Shown: one piece after another, positions 9,318 to 17,816 of the stretch
How positions within the stretch are numbered: the stretch's first letter is position 1
Layout of the letters: each line of letters starts with the position of its first letter
NCBI RefSeq assembly: GCF_029338275.1
Contig: NZ_CP119789.1
Location: 3,100,001 to 3,164,000, forward strand
DNA length: 64,000 nt
Source of the DNA: Haloarcula ordinaria
GTDB lineage: Archaea; Halobacteriota; Halobacteria; Halobacteriales; Haloarculaceae
Direction of reading: 5' to 3'
The notes under the pieces: generated by a model
What the model was told of the DNA's origin: nothing
Seen by the model: the letters and a program-made list of their open reading frames with translations, nothing else
The model's database searches: none
Translations under genes and position numbers: made by a program

Positions 9318-9538
9318 CGACCTCGCTGACGAACCTGAACAGAGCCGGCGACCTGTCCACTGACGGCGACGGCGAGTTCCGCTGTGAGTACTGCAACGCT
9401 CGCTGCACCAGGTCGCCCACGAGTAACCTCGAGTACGGTCATCTAACTGGGTGCCCCCAGCGCCCAGACGATCTCCCGAAGGGTGGTGGTTACGTCTCAG
9501 AGCGTGACCAACTCGACGTCGGCCAGGAGGTGGCCTGA
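9314..9538 (+). CDS. Small zinc-finger protein
   Basis: 74 residues from the GTG at 9314, overlapping the previous stop, with GAGGTGGTGAG just upstream. Motifs are CEYCNARC near the middle and one further Cys (GCPQ). The acidic tail ends at 9538 and the stop overlaps the ATG of the next gene. No known function. Confidence 0.65.
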   Translation: MTTSLTNLNRAGDLSTDGDGEFRCEYCNARCTRSPTSNLEYGHLTGCPQRPDDLPKGGGYVSERDQLDVGQEVA

Positions 9539-9759
9539 TGGTCGCCCGCGGCGATGTCTGCGAGTCCTGCGGGACGGTCTGTCGGGCGACGATGACCCGT
9601 TTCGCCGATGGCTCGCGCTGGGGGATGTGTCACGAGTGCACCCGACAGTGGCTGCTCATCTGGCGGTTCTTCTGTGAACGACAGCCCCGGCAGGCGAATC
9701 GAGTCCGGGCACAGGCGAACAGTGATTCGCTCGCTCGTGCCGACGGAGGTGAGCGATAG
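9538..9759 (+). CDS. Small zinc-finger protein
   Basis: 73 residues from the ATG at 9538 (TGATG overlap). Motifs CESCGTVC and CHEC form a four-cysteine ribbon around a basic/aromatic segment. The C-terminal helix is Arg/Gln-rich. It is the last of four translationally coupled small genes (8995-9759), all with cysteine knuckles. Confidence 0.65.
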   Translation: MVARGDVCESCGTVCRATMTRFADGSRWGMCHECTRQWLLIWRFFCERQPRQANRVRAQANSDSLARADGGER

Positions 9760-9792
9760 ATGGTTGGCATTGCAACTGGATTGCCAGTCAAG

Positions 9793-9924
9793 TCATCGTG
9801 TTTCTCCGGTATCTATCGTCCCACTAATCCCACAATCAGGGCACGTCATTTCCCTGCGGTTGTTGCTACTGGAAAGCATCACGTAGCAGTTCCCGCACTC
9901 ACAAACCACCTGGCTGGGTGTCAC
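9793..9924 (-). CDS. Very small zinc-ribbon protein, leaderless
   Basis: 43 residues from a GTG at 9924 on the minus strand. A TATA-like TTTTATAAT lies about 26 bp upstream, the spacing expected for a leaderless archaeal transcript; this fixes the start rather than the longer open frame. The sequence has CECGNCY and CPDCG, a compact zinc ribbon like the haloarchaeal zinc-finger microproteins. It is convergent with the four-gene zinc-finger operon. Confidence 0.6.
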   Translation of the reverse strand: MTPSQVVCECGNCYVMLSSSNNRREMTCPDCGISGTIDTGETR

Positions 9925-10048
9925 GAGAATAACTATCACCGAAGTATTATAAAAATACGGACTGGTCAACGTCAGTCTCAGAAAGTCGCCTTGCAGCGAG
10001 ACCTCCAAGCAGTCCTCAAATTCCTGGCTTCCTGTGGGGGTGAAGAGC

Positions 10049-10318
10049 GTGTCGAGTGACCTCCACGTCACCGACCACGTCGACAGTCGCCGCTGGCTCC
10101 AGCGCTCGGACGACCCCGTCATGGACCCGGTCGATGCCTGGGCCCATGCCGTCCGCCTTCGCGGCCACGGCCTCGAGGGCGACGAGGTTCGCTACCACGA
10201 GCACACGCGAACCGTGCTCGTCCGGAAGAACACCAGCTTGGTGACCGTCCTGGATGCCACTGACCTGCCGTCTCAGGTCCGCTTCGCGGTGCGGCTCGTA
10301 CGGGGTGCTGATGACTGA
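10049..10318 (+). CDS. Hypothetical protein of viral-like operon
   Basis: 89 residues from the GTG at 10049, with GGGGGTGAAG just upstream. The protein is acidic, with PVDAWAHAVRLRGHGLEGDEVRYHEHTRTVLV in the middle suggesting a small alpha/beta fold (quoted across several segments; no family recognised). Its stop overlaps the ATG of the following gene (TGATG), so translation is probably coupled. Confidence 0.6.
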   Translation: MSSDLHVTDHVDSRRWLQRSDDPVMDPVDAWAHAVRLRGHGLEGDEVRYHEHTRTVLVRKNTSLVTVLDATDLPSQVRFAVRLVRGADD

Positions 10319-10848
10319 TGCCGTCGACGCATCAGTCCAGCGACCGCCGCGAGCGGCTGCACTGTCCGAACGCCCAGGAACGCCTCGGCGAAGATCCGGC
10401 TCGGTGGCTCGACTGGGATTTCCTTCGGGATTCGGCCCGAAAGGACCTGGTCTGGTCGCTCATCGACGGAATGGACTCTCTCGAGCGTGTGCGTATCTGG
10501 AAGGGCGTCGAGCGAAAGATCGCGAACGACCGGGCCGAGGATGAGGCCCACATCGACATCGACCAGCCGCGCGGCCCGATCATGCAGCGCCTCGACCAGC
10601 GCGAGGAGTGGTTGACGCTGCACGGCGAGCGTCCTGACCGGCTCCCGGACGGCCCACGACGTCCTTGTGACTGTTGCGACTCGGAGGAGGGTGTCTCGCC
10701 CGCCGACCTTCGCGAACGCGACGAGACGGCGGCTGCGCGACTGGTCGACTCGCATGAGTCCGGCGGCGTCGACACCAGCGAGACGAGTCCGGCGACCGAA
10801 CCCGCGACGCTCGGCGCATTCGCGACCGACGGGGGTGAGGACGCGTGA
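10318..10848 (+). CDS. Hypothetical protein with CDCC cluster
   Basis: 176 residues. An acidic helical first half (WDFLRDSARKDLVWSLIDGM, then LERVRIWKGVERKIAND) is followed by a conserved-looking PCDCCDSEEG cysteine cluster that could bind metal, and a low-complexity acidic tail. It overlaps both neighbours (TGATG upstream, GTGA downstream), placing it in the same operon as the large gene that follows. No family was recognised. Confidence 0.65.
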   Translation: MPSTHQSSDRRERLHCPNAQERLGEDPARWLDWDFLRDSARKDLVWSLIDGMDSLERVRIWKGVERKIANDRAEDEAHIDIDQPRGPIMQRLDQREEWLTLHGERPDRLPDGPRRPCDCCDSEEGVSPADLRERDETAAARLVDSHESGGVDTSETSPATEPATLGAFATDGGEDA

Positions 10849-12475
10849 CGCAAGTCGCGCCTCAGAACCACGAAGCCGAGTGCTGGCTGTACTACGCTCC
10901 GACCGATGCCGGCGAGAGCGAGTTTGTCGACTACGACGGGCTCGACCCGTACTGGGCGCTATCGAATCTCCTCATCAATGAGTTCGATGGCTACCACGAA
11001 CTCGAGACTGAGATCAACGGTGAGTCGGTCACGATCCGATTCAACTACTCCCCATCTGGATTCACGCCGCGACCGTCTGATGACGTCGGTGGCGATCGGC
11101 TCTACGAATTCGATATCAACGTCCAGGGGCGTGACCGCCGGAAGGTCAACTACAACATCTCGCCGCGGTACCCGAATATGCTCGATTCGGACGGCGAGCC
11201 GACGACGACCGCGTTCGATCACACCGATCCCGACGAGGGTCTCGCAATTCACTGCCAGCCGTCGAACATGCGACTCGACGAGGTTCCTCAGTTCCTCGCT
11301 CGAGCCGTGTTCGAACTGGCAGATGACGCTGGTGTCGGGATGTATCACGGCTACTTCGACGCGCCGTTCGATGGTCGCATCACTGCCCTCGAGCGCTACG
11401 TCCGCATCACCCGGTCGATGAACGAGAGACTCATCGGGACCGGTGGTGTGATCGACCGCCTCGCCATGATGCTGTCCGATATCTCCGGCACGAAGGGTAT
11501 GCACAAGTGGGACAACGAGGAGGAACGCGGGCATCACGTCGTCGTCCGGCACGGCACGACCAGTGCGAGGGAGCTGGTCTCGCATCACTGTCTCGGCGGG
11601 CAGCTGAAGAGCTATCTGCCTGAGCACCCCGACCACTTCGAGCCCGACGACCCGCTTTACCACCCGAAGGTCGGTGCGAAGTTCGTCGGTGGGCGGACTG
11701 ATGGCGGTTCGGTCGACTGGGCCGACCTCCATGATGCCGTTCGCGAACTCGACGAAAGGCTGCTCTCGGTCCTCTCTTGGGCAGGTATCCCGACCGAGCC
11801 CGGTGGGACGACGTACGTCGCCGACGACCACTTCGACGCGAGTGCAGCAGAGGAGACAGTCCCACTGCACGCCGACCCGCTCCCCTGCTCGAGGCCGACC
11901 AAGAGCATCTGCTGCTGACCTGCCTGCGAGACATGACGCCCGCCGACGAGGCGATCGCGGAGACGCTCGCAACCGATGGTGGGATGGACGCCGATCGACT
12001 CGCCGAGGCGACCGGCACATCGCTCTCGACCGTGTACCGAGCTCTCCAGCGCATCCCCGAGGTGCTTGAGAGTGACAACGGCCACGTCCAGTTCGTGAGC
12101 GAGAAACTCAGGCAGGAGATGCGAGCCCTTGTCGACTCCGTCGAGTCCACAATCGATTCGGCCGGCGAGCGTGCGGCTCGCGTTCTGGACCTGGAGGTTC
12201 GACAATCCGCCTCGTCGGCGTTCGACCTGTGGCTCGCGAAGTACGGCGCCGAGTTCGAGGCGCCGGAGCGCGAAGGTGAGCGGCCGGTCGTCCGCATCGA
12301 TACCGCCCTCTCGACGCTCAAGTCCACGAGCTCGCCGCTCGTCGAGGACGTCATCGTCGAGATGCTCCAGGCGTGGCGAAAGGACGGGCGCGATCCGGCG
12401 ACGCTCCTGGACGCAGTCCTCGAGGTCACGATCGACGGCGCGCGGCAGCAGCGGCCGGTCAGGACCCTCCACTGA
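10845..12475 (+). pseudogene. Replication-associated type protein of haloarchaeal viruses/plasmids, single-base frameshift
   Basis: The first frame (10845-11918, GTG start) gives about 345 residues of a globular acidic protein (KVNYNISPRYPNMLDSDGE, LPEHPDHF, LLSVLSWAGIP), then soon hits a stop. The -1 frame takes over at the CCCC run at 11883-11886. It continues LLEADQEHLLLTCLRDMTPADEAIAETLATDGG and a winged-helix-like LAEATGTSLSTVYRALQRI to 12475, with QSASSAFDLWLAKYGAEFE near the end. From memory of the family, proteins of about 500-550 residues with exactly this order occur in betapleolipovirus-like genomes and related plasmids (DUF7845 type), so the two frames are parts of one gene. Either a one-base loss in the C-run or a sequencing error. 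A role in replication is proposed for the family but not shown here. Confidence 0.7.
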
Positions 12476-12531
12476 CGCCCGACAGCCGAGTGGCAACACT
12501 GTTCTTCAGTCTGGTTCTTTATAAGTAATCC

Positions 12532-12661
12532 TGCGGGCGAGGCCCGCAACCCCTGTTTCTGGTGGACTCACTGACCGGCCAGCGACGGCGTCGGTCGCTG
12601 GTCCGGCCGGGTTCCGTGCCAGCCCAGCGGGCAGCACCCCTTAGGCCGTGTCCCTAAGGGG
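12532..12661. repeat. Cluster of three GC-rich hairpins (terminator or origin-like)
   Basis: Three inverted repeats follow one another in a 389-bp non-coding stretch (12476-12864). These are TGCGGGC/GCCCGCA at 12532-12549, CCAGCGAC/GTCGCTGG at 12580-12602, and CCCCTTAGG/CCTAAGGGG at 12637-12661 with a 7-nt loop. The last is a perfect 9-bp stem. They lie directly downstream of the replication-associated type gene. One could be a transcription terminator, but three distinct stems in 130 bp also fit an origin or a structured RNA. The rest of the gap shows no gene. Confidence 0.6.
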
Positions 12662-12781
12662 ACATCTGGCCAAAAATACACACCGCCCCAGCCTCCGCCA
12701 CCGCAGACTCCAGGTGAACCAGTAGAAACGGAGGGGTTGGCCCAGATTAATCTCTCAGTTGCTGAGAGGTTGTTGATGTTC

Positions 12782-12800
12782 TGCTGAATACAGCGCGCGA
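12782..12800 (+). repeat. Solo copy of the TGCTGAATACAG element
   Basis: TGCTGAATACAGCGCGCGA matches the inverted-repeat end of the recombinase units described at 23404-24328. Other solo copies lie at 13237, 34234, 39588, 60910 and elsewhere. Confidence 0.5.
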
Positions 12801-12864
12801 GTCTTGCACGATTTATCGGTCCGCTCGATGCAGTTCAGTTCGGTCAGTAAAGGTGACCTTCCTC

Positions 12865-13071
12865 TTAGAGGAATCCTGTTACGCCGATGAATAAAAATAG
12901 CACACCCAATCCGCGATAAAGCCAGATAGGGGTGCCGGACTCTTCAGATTGGTCAGATGATGAACGCCGAAGGAACTCAAATCCAAACGTGTGAACTCTC
13001 TTCGGAAGGATAACGTAGGCAAGACCAAGGACTACAGCTATGACGTATCCGACTTGCCACAGAATGCTCAT
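12865..13071 (-). CDS. Small two-helix membrane protein
   Basis: 68 residues from the ATG at 13071. Two hydrophobic helices (VGYVIAVVLGLAYVILP and LYRGLGVLFLFIGVTGFL) flank a polar loop with SSSDQSEE. A TTTTTAA box lies about 10-20 bp upstream. The second helix ends at the C-terminus. No partner gene adjoins. Function unknown. Confidence 0.6.
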   Translation of the reverse strand: MSILWQVGYVIAVVLGLAYVILPKRVHTFGFEFLRRSSSDQSEESGTPIWLYRGLGVLFLFIGVTGFL

Positions 13072-13228
13072 ATGCTCTTTTTAACGAGTCGACAGATATG
13101 TTTAATGGACAATATGCAGACAAACTGAACAGTTGGTTCGTTGAGTTAAGCCTGAAAGAAACGAGGCTCGCTTGCTGGACTCATCCTCTATATCTCGCAC
13201 ATCGCTTCTGACAGTATCCGAGTAGATT

Positions 13229-13644
13229 TCAGCAGTCGTGCTGCATACAGGGCGCATATCGGTCAAGCGCTCCGGGCAGGGGACCTTCAGGCTGCCTTTC
13301 CCGGCCCAGATGACCTGGGGGCATTAGCTGGATTCGACACGCCGACCCTGGTTGTCTTAGGCGACCGGGATCCGTTCCTCTCCGCGAGTTGCATTCGCCC
13401 GAAGGCCGAACAGACGCTGCCATCGCTCGTGCCGTGTCTCACACTGGCTGGCGAACGGCACTTCCTTTCGACTACCGGACAGAATCGTGTGACGGACCGT
13501 ATCCGGGATTTTCTGGCTGGCTGTGGAGCCCCGAGACACGAGACTGAGAGTCGATATTTGGGCTCCGTCTTCACCGAATCGTCATTCCACTTTTTCTCAC
13601 TCCCAAACAACTTTGTGGTTCACATCAGAAATTCAACTTTATGA
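13229..13644 (+). pseudogene. Alpha/beta-hydrolase C-terminal remnant
   Basis: One open frame encodes FDTPTLVVLGDRDPFLSAS, the acid-residue strand of alpha/beta hydrolases, and LAGERHFLSTTGQNRVTDRI with the histidine of the catalytic triad (GERHF). The nucleophile elbow and the whole N-terminal half are absent, and no start precedes it, so this is a 3' fragment. Its left edge (13237-13265) coincides with a solo copy of the CGTGCTGMATACAG recombination-type element, which suggests that the truncation happened there. Confidence 0.6.
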
Positions 13645-14321
13645 GCATCTTCGGAGAGTTCCATGTCCCTCCAAGAGCCCTCGCGCTCTCCGAGACGTTC
13701 GAGGCCGAACCGGAGACCGTCGTCCAGATCGACCGAGTCGTCGCCTCGGATATGAACGCCTTGGCCCCGTACTTCATCGTTTCTGGCGTGCCGAACGCGG
13801 CCTTCGAAGCCGCAGCCAGTTCAGATGAGTCGATCAAGACACTCCAGCAGATTCTAGACGGCGAGACTGGCACGATGTACCGCGGGAGATGGGCAGACCA
13901 CGTCGAATCTCTCGCCCGGGAGTACACGAGTGAAGGAACGTCGATCCTGAAGGCCAGAGGTGACGTGAACGGGTGGGTCCTCCGCGTCAGGTTCGATGGC
14001 CGCACACAGATCGGCGAGTTCGCGAGTCATCTCCGCGACCACGGCTTCGCGTTCGATCTCGTGCGTCTCCACGAGATGACCTACTCCCAGACGGGGAGTC
14101 AGTTCGGGCTCACCCCGAAACAACAGGACGCGCTGGTGACTGCCTGGCAGATGGGCTACTTCGACCTCCCGAGGCAGACGTCGATGGAAGCCGTGGCTGA
14201 AGAACTTGACATCACGCCCCAGTCACTCTCAGATCGGCTTCGACGGGCCCAGAACACACTCATCGGAGATACGCTACGTATGTCTATGCCAGTGGAGCAG
14301 GACAGTTCCCCAGCCAATTGA
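13641..14321 (+). CDS. Bat-type (HTH-10) transcriptional regulator
   Basis: 226 residues from the ATG at 13641. The C-terminal 55 residues form the bacterio-opsin-activator helix-turn-helix: LTPKQQDALVTAWQMGYFDL followed by EAVAEELDITPQSLSDRLRRAQNTLI. The N-terminal 150 residues are a ligand/sensor region (VQIDRVVASDMNALAPYF). Haloarchaea use many such regulators. Its position immediately upstream of the CPBP/ABC cluster, all on the same strand, makes it the obvious candidate regulator of the shared promoter element there (inference). The following 260 bp (14322-14581) hold no convincing gene. Confidence 0.85.
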   Translation: MSIFGEFHVPPRALALSETFEAEPETVVQIDRVVASDMNALAPYFIVSGVPNAAFEAAASSDESIKTLQQILDGETGTMYRGRWADHVESLAREYTSEGTSILKARGDVNGWVLRVRFDGRTQIGEFASHLRDHGFAFDLVRLHEMTYSQTGSQFGLTPKQQDALVTAWQMGYFDLPRQTSMEAVAEELDITPQSLSDRLRRAQNTLIGDTLRMSMPVEQDSSPAN

Positions 14322-14521
14322 GCCAACGCCTTGGCACTCGTCTTCCAACCGACACGCGTGCCCGGAGCAACAGTTTGCAGGTGCCGAGGAATACGTCGTC
14401 GGGACGTTGGATTTCGGCTTCGACAGTACACGACCGTACCGTACCGGTACGCTCACGCCCGTGGGTCGTTGAGTGACTGTAGAACTAACCTCCCTTCTGC
14501 AGCGTGTGGATTACATCGGGC

Positions 14522-14544
14522 TATATAAAGACCGGATAGATAAG
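14522..14544 (+). promoter_or_regulatory. Shared promoter element, copy 1
   Basis: TATATAAAG followed by ACCGGATAGATAAG, about 60 bp before the first CPBP gene. It is the most divergent of five related copies (others at 15676, 16731, 18884 and 20675). Confidence 0.65.
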
Positions 14545-14581
14545 ACAGAACCATTCTTTCTCCCCAGAATACTCATAATGT

Positions 14582-15630
14582 ATGGACTTTCGAAGCCTCA
14601 TGTGGAACAGTGACGAGCGGCGGCCACGAGCGTTGATCCGACTCCTTGTCGGGTTCTTCGTGATTGCGACATTCGCCGTCATCGGAACGATCGTTATGGA
14701 TCTGATAGCGGTTGCATTCGTGCAACCACTCTCGTTCGGCTACCAGTCCTTACCACACTCGGACTCGGTCTCGGGACCCTCATTGGTATCGTGATAGTTG
14801 CTCGCTACGTCGATCGGCGACCGTTCTCTGATTACGGGTTCCGAGACCGAACGGTATGGGGGCGAGATCTCGTGGTTGGTGCCGGGTTAGCTCTCATGGC
14901 GCAAACTGTCGCAGTCGGCGTCGCGCTATCCGCCGGTTGGGTTGTCGTGACCGATACAGTTGTCGCTGGATCCGAAGGGCTCATTCTCGGACTAGTCGGT
15001 GCGCTGGTCCTCTTTACAGTCGTCGGCTTCTACGAAGAACTCGTGGCTCGTGGATTCATTTTGAAGAACGTTGCCGAAGGGTTTGCGAGATACGGGACGG
15101 CTCCGGCTGTCATCGCTGCCGTCATCATCTCCAGCGTCGTGTTCGGTATCGTTCACCTGGCGAACGCTGGCGCCTCACTCGTCTCCGTGGTCGTGATTGC
15201 CGTTATTGCGATTACGGTCGCAGCGAGCTACGTGTTGACTGGTCGACTCGGGCTTGCGATCGGGTTCCACACCAGTTGGAACATCGCGATGGGAGTCCTG
15301 TTCGGCCAGCCCGTGAGTGGCATCGAACTTCCGGCCCACATTCTCGCCCTCGAAGTGACGGGACCGACCAGCTGGACTGGCGGGTCCTTTGGTTTCGAAG
15401 CCGGAATTTTGGGTGTGGTTGCAGGCTTTGTCGGACTCGTCGGCGTCATTGCGTACGTCTACGTCGTCGAGGGACATCTCCGCATACATCCCAGCCTACT
15501 CGTTCCAACCCTTCGAGGCCGAACTGACGAAGAGAGCGCTGCGATACGTGACGACCGCCGCGTTGAAGACGTGTACGCCGAATCTAATATCGACGTTGGC
15601 CACGACGGGAGCGTCGCTCCCGAAAAATAG
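14582..15630 (+). pseudogene. CPBP-family intramembrane protease 1, frameshifted near the N-terminus
   Basis: The first frame (14582-14794) encodes MDFRSLMWNSDERR and a membrane helix. The -1 frame then carries on from about 14742 through IVIVARYVDRRPFSDYGFRDRT to 15630. Together they match the layout of the sixth protease (22315-23319: GRYVDRRRFRDFGFR), so this is one gene of about 350 residues with a one-base shift. Active-site motifs are FYEELVARGF (EExxxR), FGIVHLANAG and FHTSWNIAMG. CPBP (Abi/Rce1-like) proteases cleave substrates inside membranes and often act in peptide maturation or self-immunity. The downstream part may still be made from an internal GTG at 14791. Confidence 0.8.
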
Positions 15631-15675
15631 CCCCGGTCCAAGTCTGTACTAGTCGAATAGGGCCGGGTAGAGGAG

Positions 15676-15700
15676 TATATAAAACACGGATAGATACGGC
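15676..15700 (+). promoter_or_regulatory. Shared promoter element, copy 2
   Basis: TATATAAAA followed by CACGGATAGATACGGC, 63 bp before an ATG at 15739. The spacing is identical to copy 3 and its ATG at 16794. Confidence 0.75.
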
Positions 15701-15796
15701 GAGTACAATCTTGGAAATTTGACCCGTATCAGACGTCTATGAGTCAATTCGATTCACGACCTGTACTCCACGCTGGGGCAGTAGAATTCGCGCGAC

Positions 15797-16693
15797 GTGA
15801 TACTGGGACTGGCTGGAGGGCCCCGGATGGCCATTGAACGGGCTGCCCCCAAATTCGAGCTGCCGCCGGACGTGTATCTCGGCGCATTCGTGGTGATCAC
15901 ATTAGTCGTTGGCTGGTCGATATCGCTACTGATCGTCACCGATTCGATTCCTGGTTACACGACGACCGTACTGATGCTCACGCCCGCTGTCGTCGTTCTC
16001 GCCCTCCGCCGGATCCAGGGTCAATCCATCGTGGGAACGATCGTGTCCTCGATTCGCGGTGCGACCACCCCGTCGCTCGGATTCGCGTTCCTCTACCCGG
16101 TTCTGTTTATCGGCACCGTCGGTACCATCGCCCTTGCGAGTGGCCTCGGCGTCTACCAGCCGGGCCCGCAGAACTTCGTGGTCATGGTGATCGAACAGTT
16201 CGGGTTCGCCGTCCTGGCGATTGTCCTGTTCGAGCAGCTCGTCAGAATGTACGGCGAGGAGTTGGGCTGGCGGGGATACCTACTCCCGGCACTGACCGAA
16301 AAGTGGGGCCGAGCGGGTGCTACGGCGGCCGTGGGTGTCGTCTGGGCGCTATTTCACTCCGCATTCCTCTACCGGGCGGCCGCAGTCACTGGTGTCGGTG
16401 ACCCCTTGACTGTTGCTGTCGTCCAGGCCGTCGCCGTGTTCGCCGTCTCGTTCCCGTTCGCGTACTGTTACTTCCTCTCGAACGGAAGTGTCCTGCCCGT
16501 TGCGATTCTCCACCTCGTCTGGAATATCCTCAATCCGTGGGTTCTGGGAAGCATCTACGCGAACGAGCCGGGTTTCATCGCTGGCGAGGTCCTCCTCGTC
16601 ACTGGCGAAGGGATTCTCGGGGCGGTTGTCGGTCTCGCTCTGATCGCTGTGTTCGTCGTCCTGTTCCGGCGGGAGGTGTTGATCCGATCGTGA
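15797..16693 (+). CDS. CPBP-family intramembrane protease 2
   Basis: 298 residues if the in-frame GTG at 15797 is used, with MAIERAAPKF at 15827 as an alternative. Seven to eight hydrophobic helices. Motifs: MYGEELGWRGYLLP (EExxxR, about residue 150), VVWALFHSAFLYR and LHLVWNILNP. An ATG at 15739 (MSQFDSRPV) lies 63 bp from the promoter, exactly like the ABC gene start (MSQLDPSTD at 16794). It reads into a stop at 15836 in another frame, so the real N-terminus may have been cut off by a frameshift between 15739 and 15830. Closest in-window relative: the protease at 20874. Confidence 0.85.
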   Translation: MILGLAGGPRMAIERAAPKFELPPDVYLGAFVVITLVVGWSISLLIVTDSIPGYTTTVLMLTPAVVVLALRRIQGQSIVGTIVSSIRGATTPSLGFAFLYPVLFIGTVGTIALASGLGVYQPGPQNFVVMVIEQFGFAVLAIVLFEQLVRMYGEELGWRGYLLPALTEKWGRAGATAAVGVVWALFHSAFLYRAAAVTGVGDPLTVAVVQAVAVFAVSFPFAYCYFLSNGSVLPVAILHLVWNILNPWVLGSIYANEPGFIAGEVLLVTGEGILGAVVGLALIAVFVVLFRREVLIRS

Positions 16694-16730
16694 CCCTCCG
16701 GACAAAGATCGATCGTCACTGACGGGCGAG

Positions 16731-16755
16731 TACTTAAAACACGGACTGATACGGC
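16731..16755 (+). promoter_or_regulatory. Shared promoter element, copy 3
   Basis: TACTTAAAA followed by CACGGACTGATACGGC, 63 bp upstream of the ABC ATPase ATG. Confidence 0.75.
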
Positions 16756-16793
16756 GAGCGAACCCTTGTTGGAATCGCTCGTACAGAAGTCGT

Positions 16794-17816
16794 ATGAGTC
16801 AGCTTGATCCGTCCACAGACCCGCTTTCTGATGGGATAGCCATCGAACTAACCGGACTGAGCAAGCAGTACGGTGACGTCACTGCCCTCAATACCGTCTC
16901 TCTGACGGTTCGAAGGGGAGAGATCTTTGGCTTCCTCGGCCCGAACGGCGCCGGGAAGTCCACGACGATCGACATTCTCCTCGACTTCGTTCGCCCGACG
17001 GCAGGGACGGCGACCGTCCTCGGCTACGATGCACAGGAGGATTCACTGGCGGTCCGGCAAGCGGTCGGAGTGCTCCCTGACGGGTACCACCTCTACGACC
17101 GTCTGACGGCCCGACAGCATCTCGAGTTCGCAATCGCTTCGAAGGGCAGTGACGACGATCCAGCCGAACTGCTGGATCGGGTCGGTATCGGCGACGCGGC
17201 CGACCGGAAGGCCGGGGGCTTCTCAAAAGGGATGAAACAGCGGCTCGTCCTCGCGATGGCGCTCGCTGGCTCTCCGGAAGTTCTCATCCTCGACGAGCCG
17301 TCGACGGGACTCGACCCGAATGGCGCTCGCGAGATGCGCGATATCATTCGGGCGGAGCGTGACCGCGGGGCGACGGTGTTCTTCTCCTCGCACATCCTCG
17401 AACAGGTCGAAGCCGTCTGTGACCGCGTCGGCATCCTCCGGAACGGCGAACTGGTCGCCGTCGACACGATCGATGCGCTGCGAGATGCGGTCGGGGCCGA
17501 TGCCCGACTAGTCCTCACCGTCGAGTCGGTGACAGACGACGTGCTAGACGCGGTCACTGCCCTCCCGGGAGTGACCGACGTCCACGCTGCCAGCGAGACG
17601 CAACTGATCGTGACGTGCGCGCCAGAGACGAAGACGGCCGTCATGTACGCTGTCGAGGCGGCTGGGGGGACTGTCACCGACTTCGAACTCGAGGAGATCT
17701 CCCTCGAGGAGATGTTCGCGGCCTACACGACGGACGACGACACGGCTACTGGCAGTGAAAGCAAGGAGCCCGAGTCCGCGACTCCCTCGGCTGGCGGCGA
17801 GGAGGTGCGCGCATGA
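16794..17816 (+). CDS. ABC transporter ATP-binding protein
   Basis: 340 residues. Walker A GPNGAGKST (about 49-57), a Q-loop region, signature FSKGMKQRL, Walker B LILDEPSTGLDP and a switch histidine in FFSSHILEQVE. After residue about 230 a small C-terminal domain (LVLTVESVTDDVLDAVTAL) resembles that of CcmA/drug-type ATPases of ABC-2 systems. It overlaps the permease by ATGA. With the permease it would form an exporter. Its place among CPBP proteases and its shared promoter suggest export of, or resistance to, a peptide or lipid substrate (inference). Confidence 0.92.
   Translation: MSQLDPSTDPLSDGIAIELTGLSKQYGDVTALNTVSLTVRRGEIFGFLGPNGAGKSTTIDILLDFVRPTAGTATVLGYDAQEDSLAVRQAVGVLPDGYHLYDRLTARQHLEFAIASKGSDDDPAELLDRVGIGDAADRKAGGFSKGMKQRLVLAMALAGSPEVLILDEPSTGLDPNGAREMRDIIRAERDRGATVFFSSHILEQVEAVCDRVGILRNGELVAVDTIDALRDAVGADARLVLTVESVTDDVLDAVTALPGVTDVHAASETQLIVTCAPETKTAVMYAVEAAGGTVTDFELEEISLEEMFAAYTTDDDTATGSESKEPESATPSAGGEEVRA

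Noticed and set aside
9760..10059. Plus-strand frame of 99 codons after the zinc-finger operon
   Set aside because: Antisense to the leaderless zinc ribbon at 9793-9924, with no ribosome-binding site of its own.
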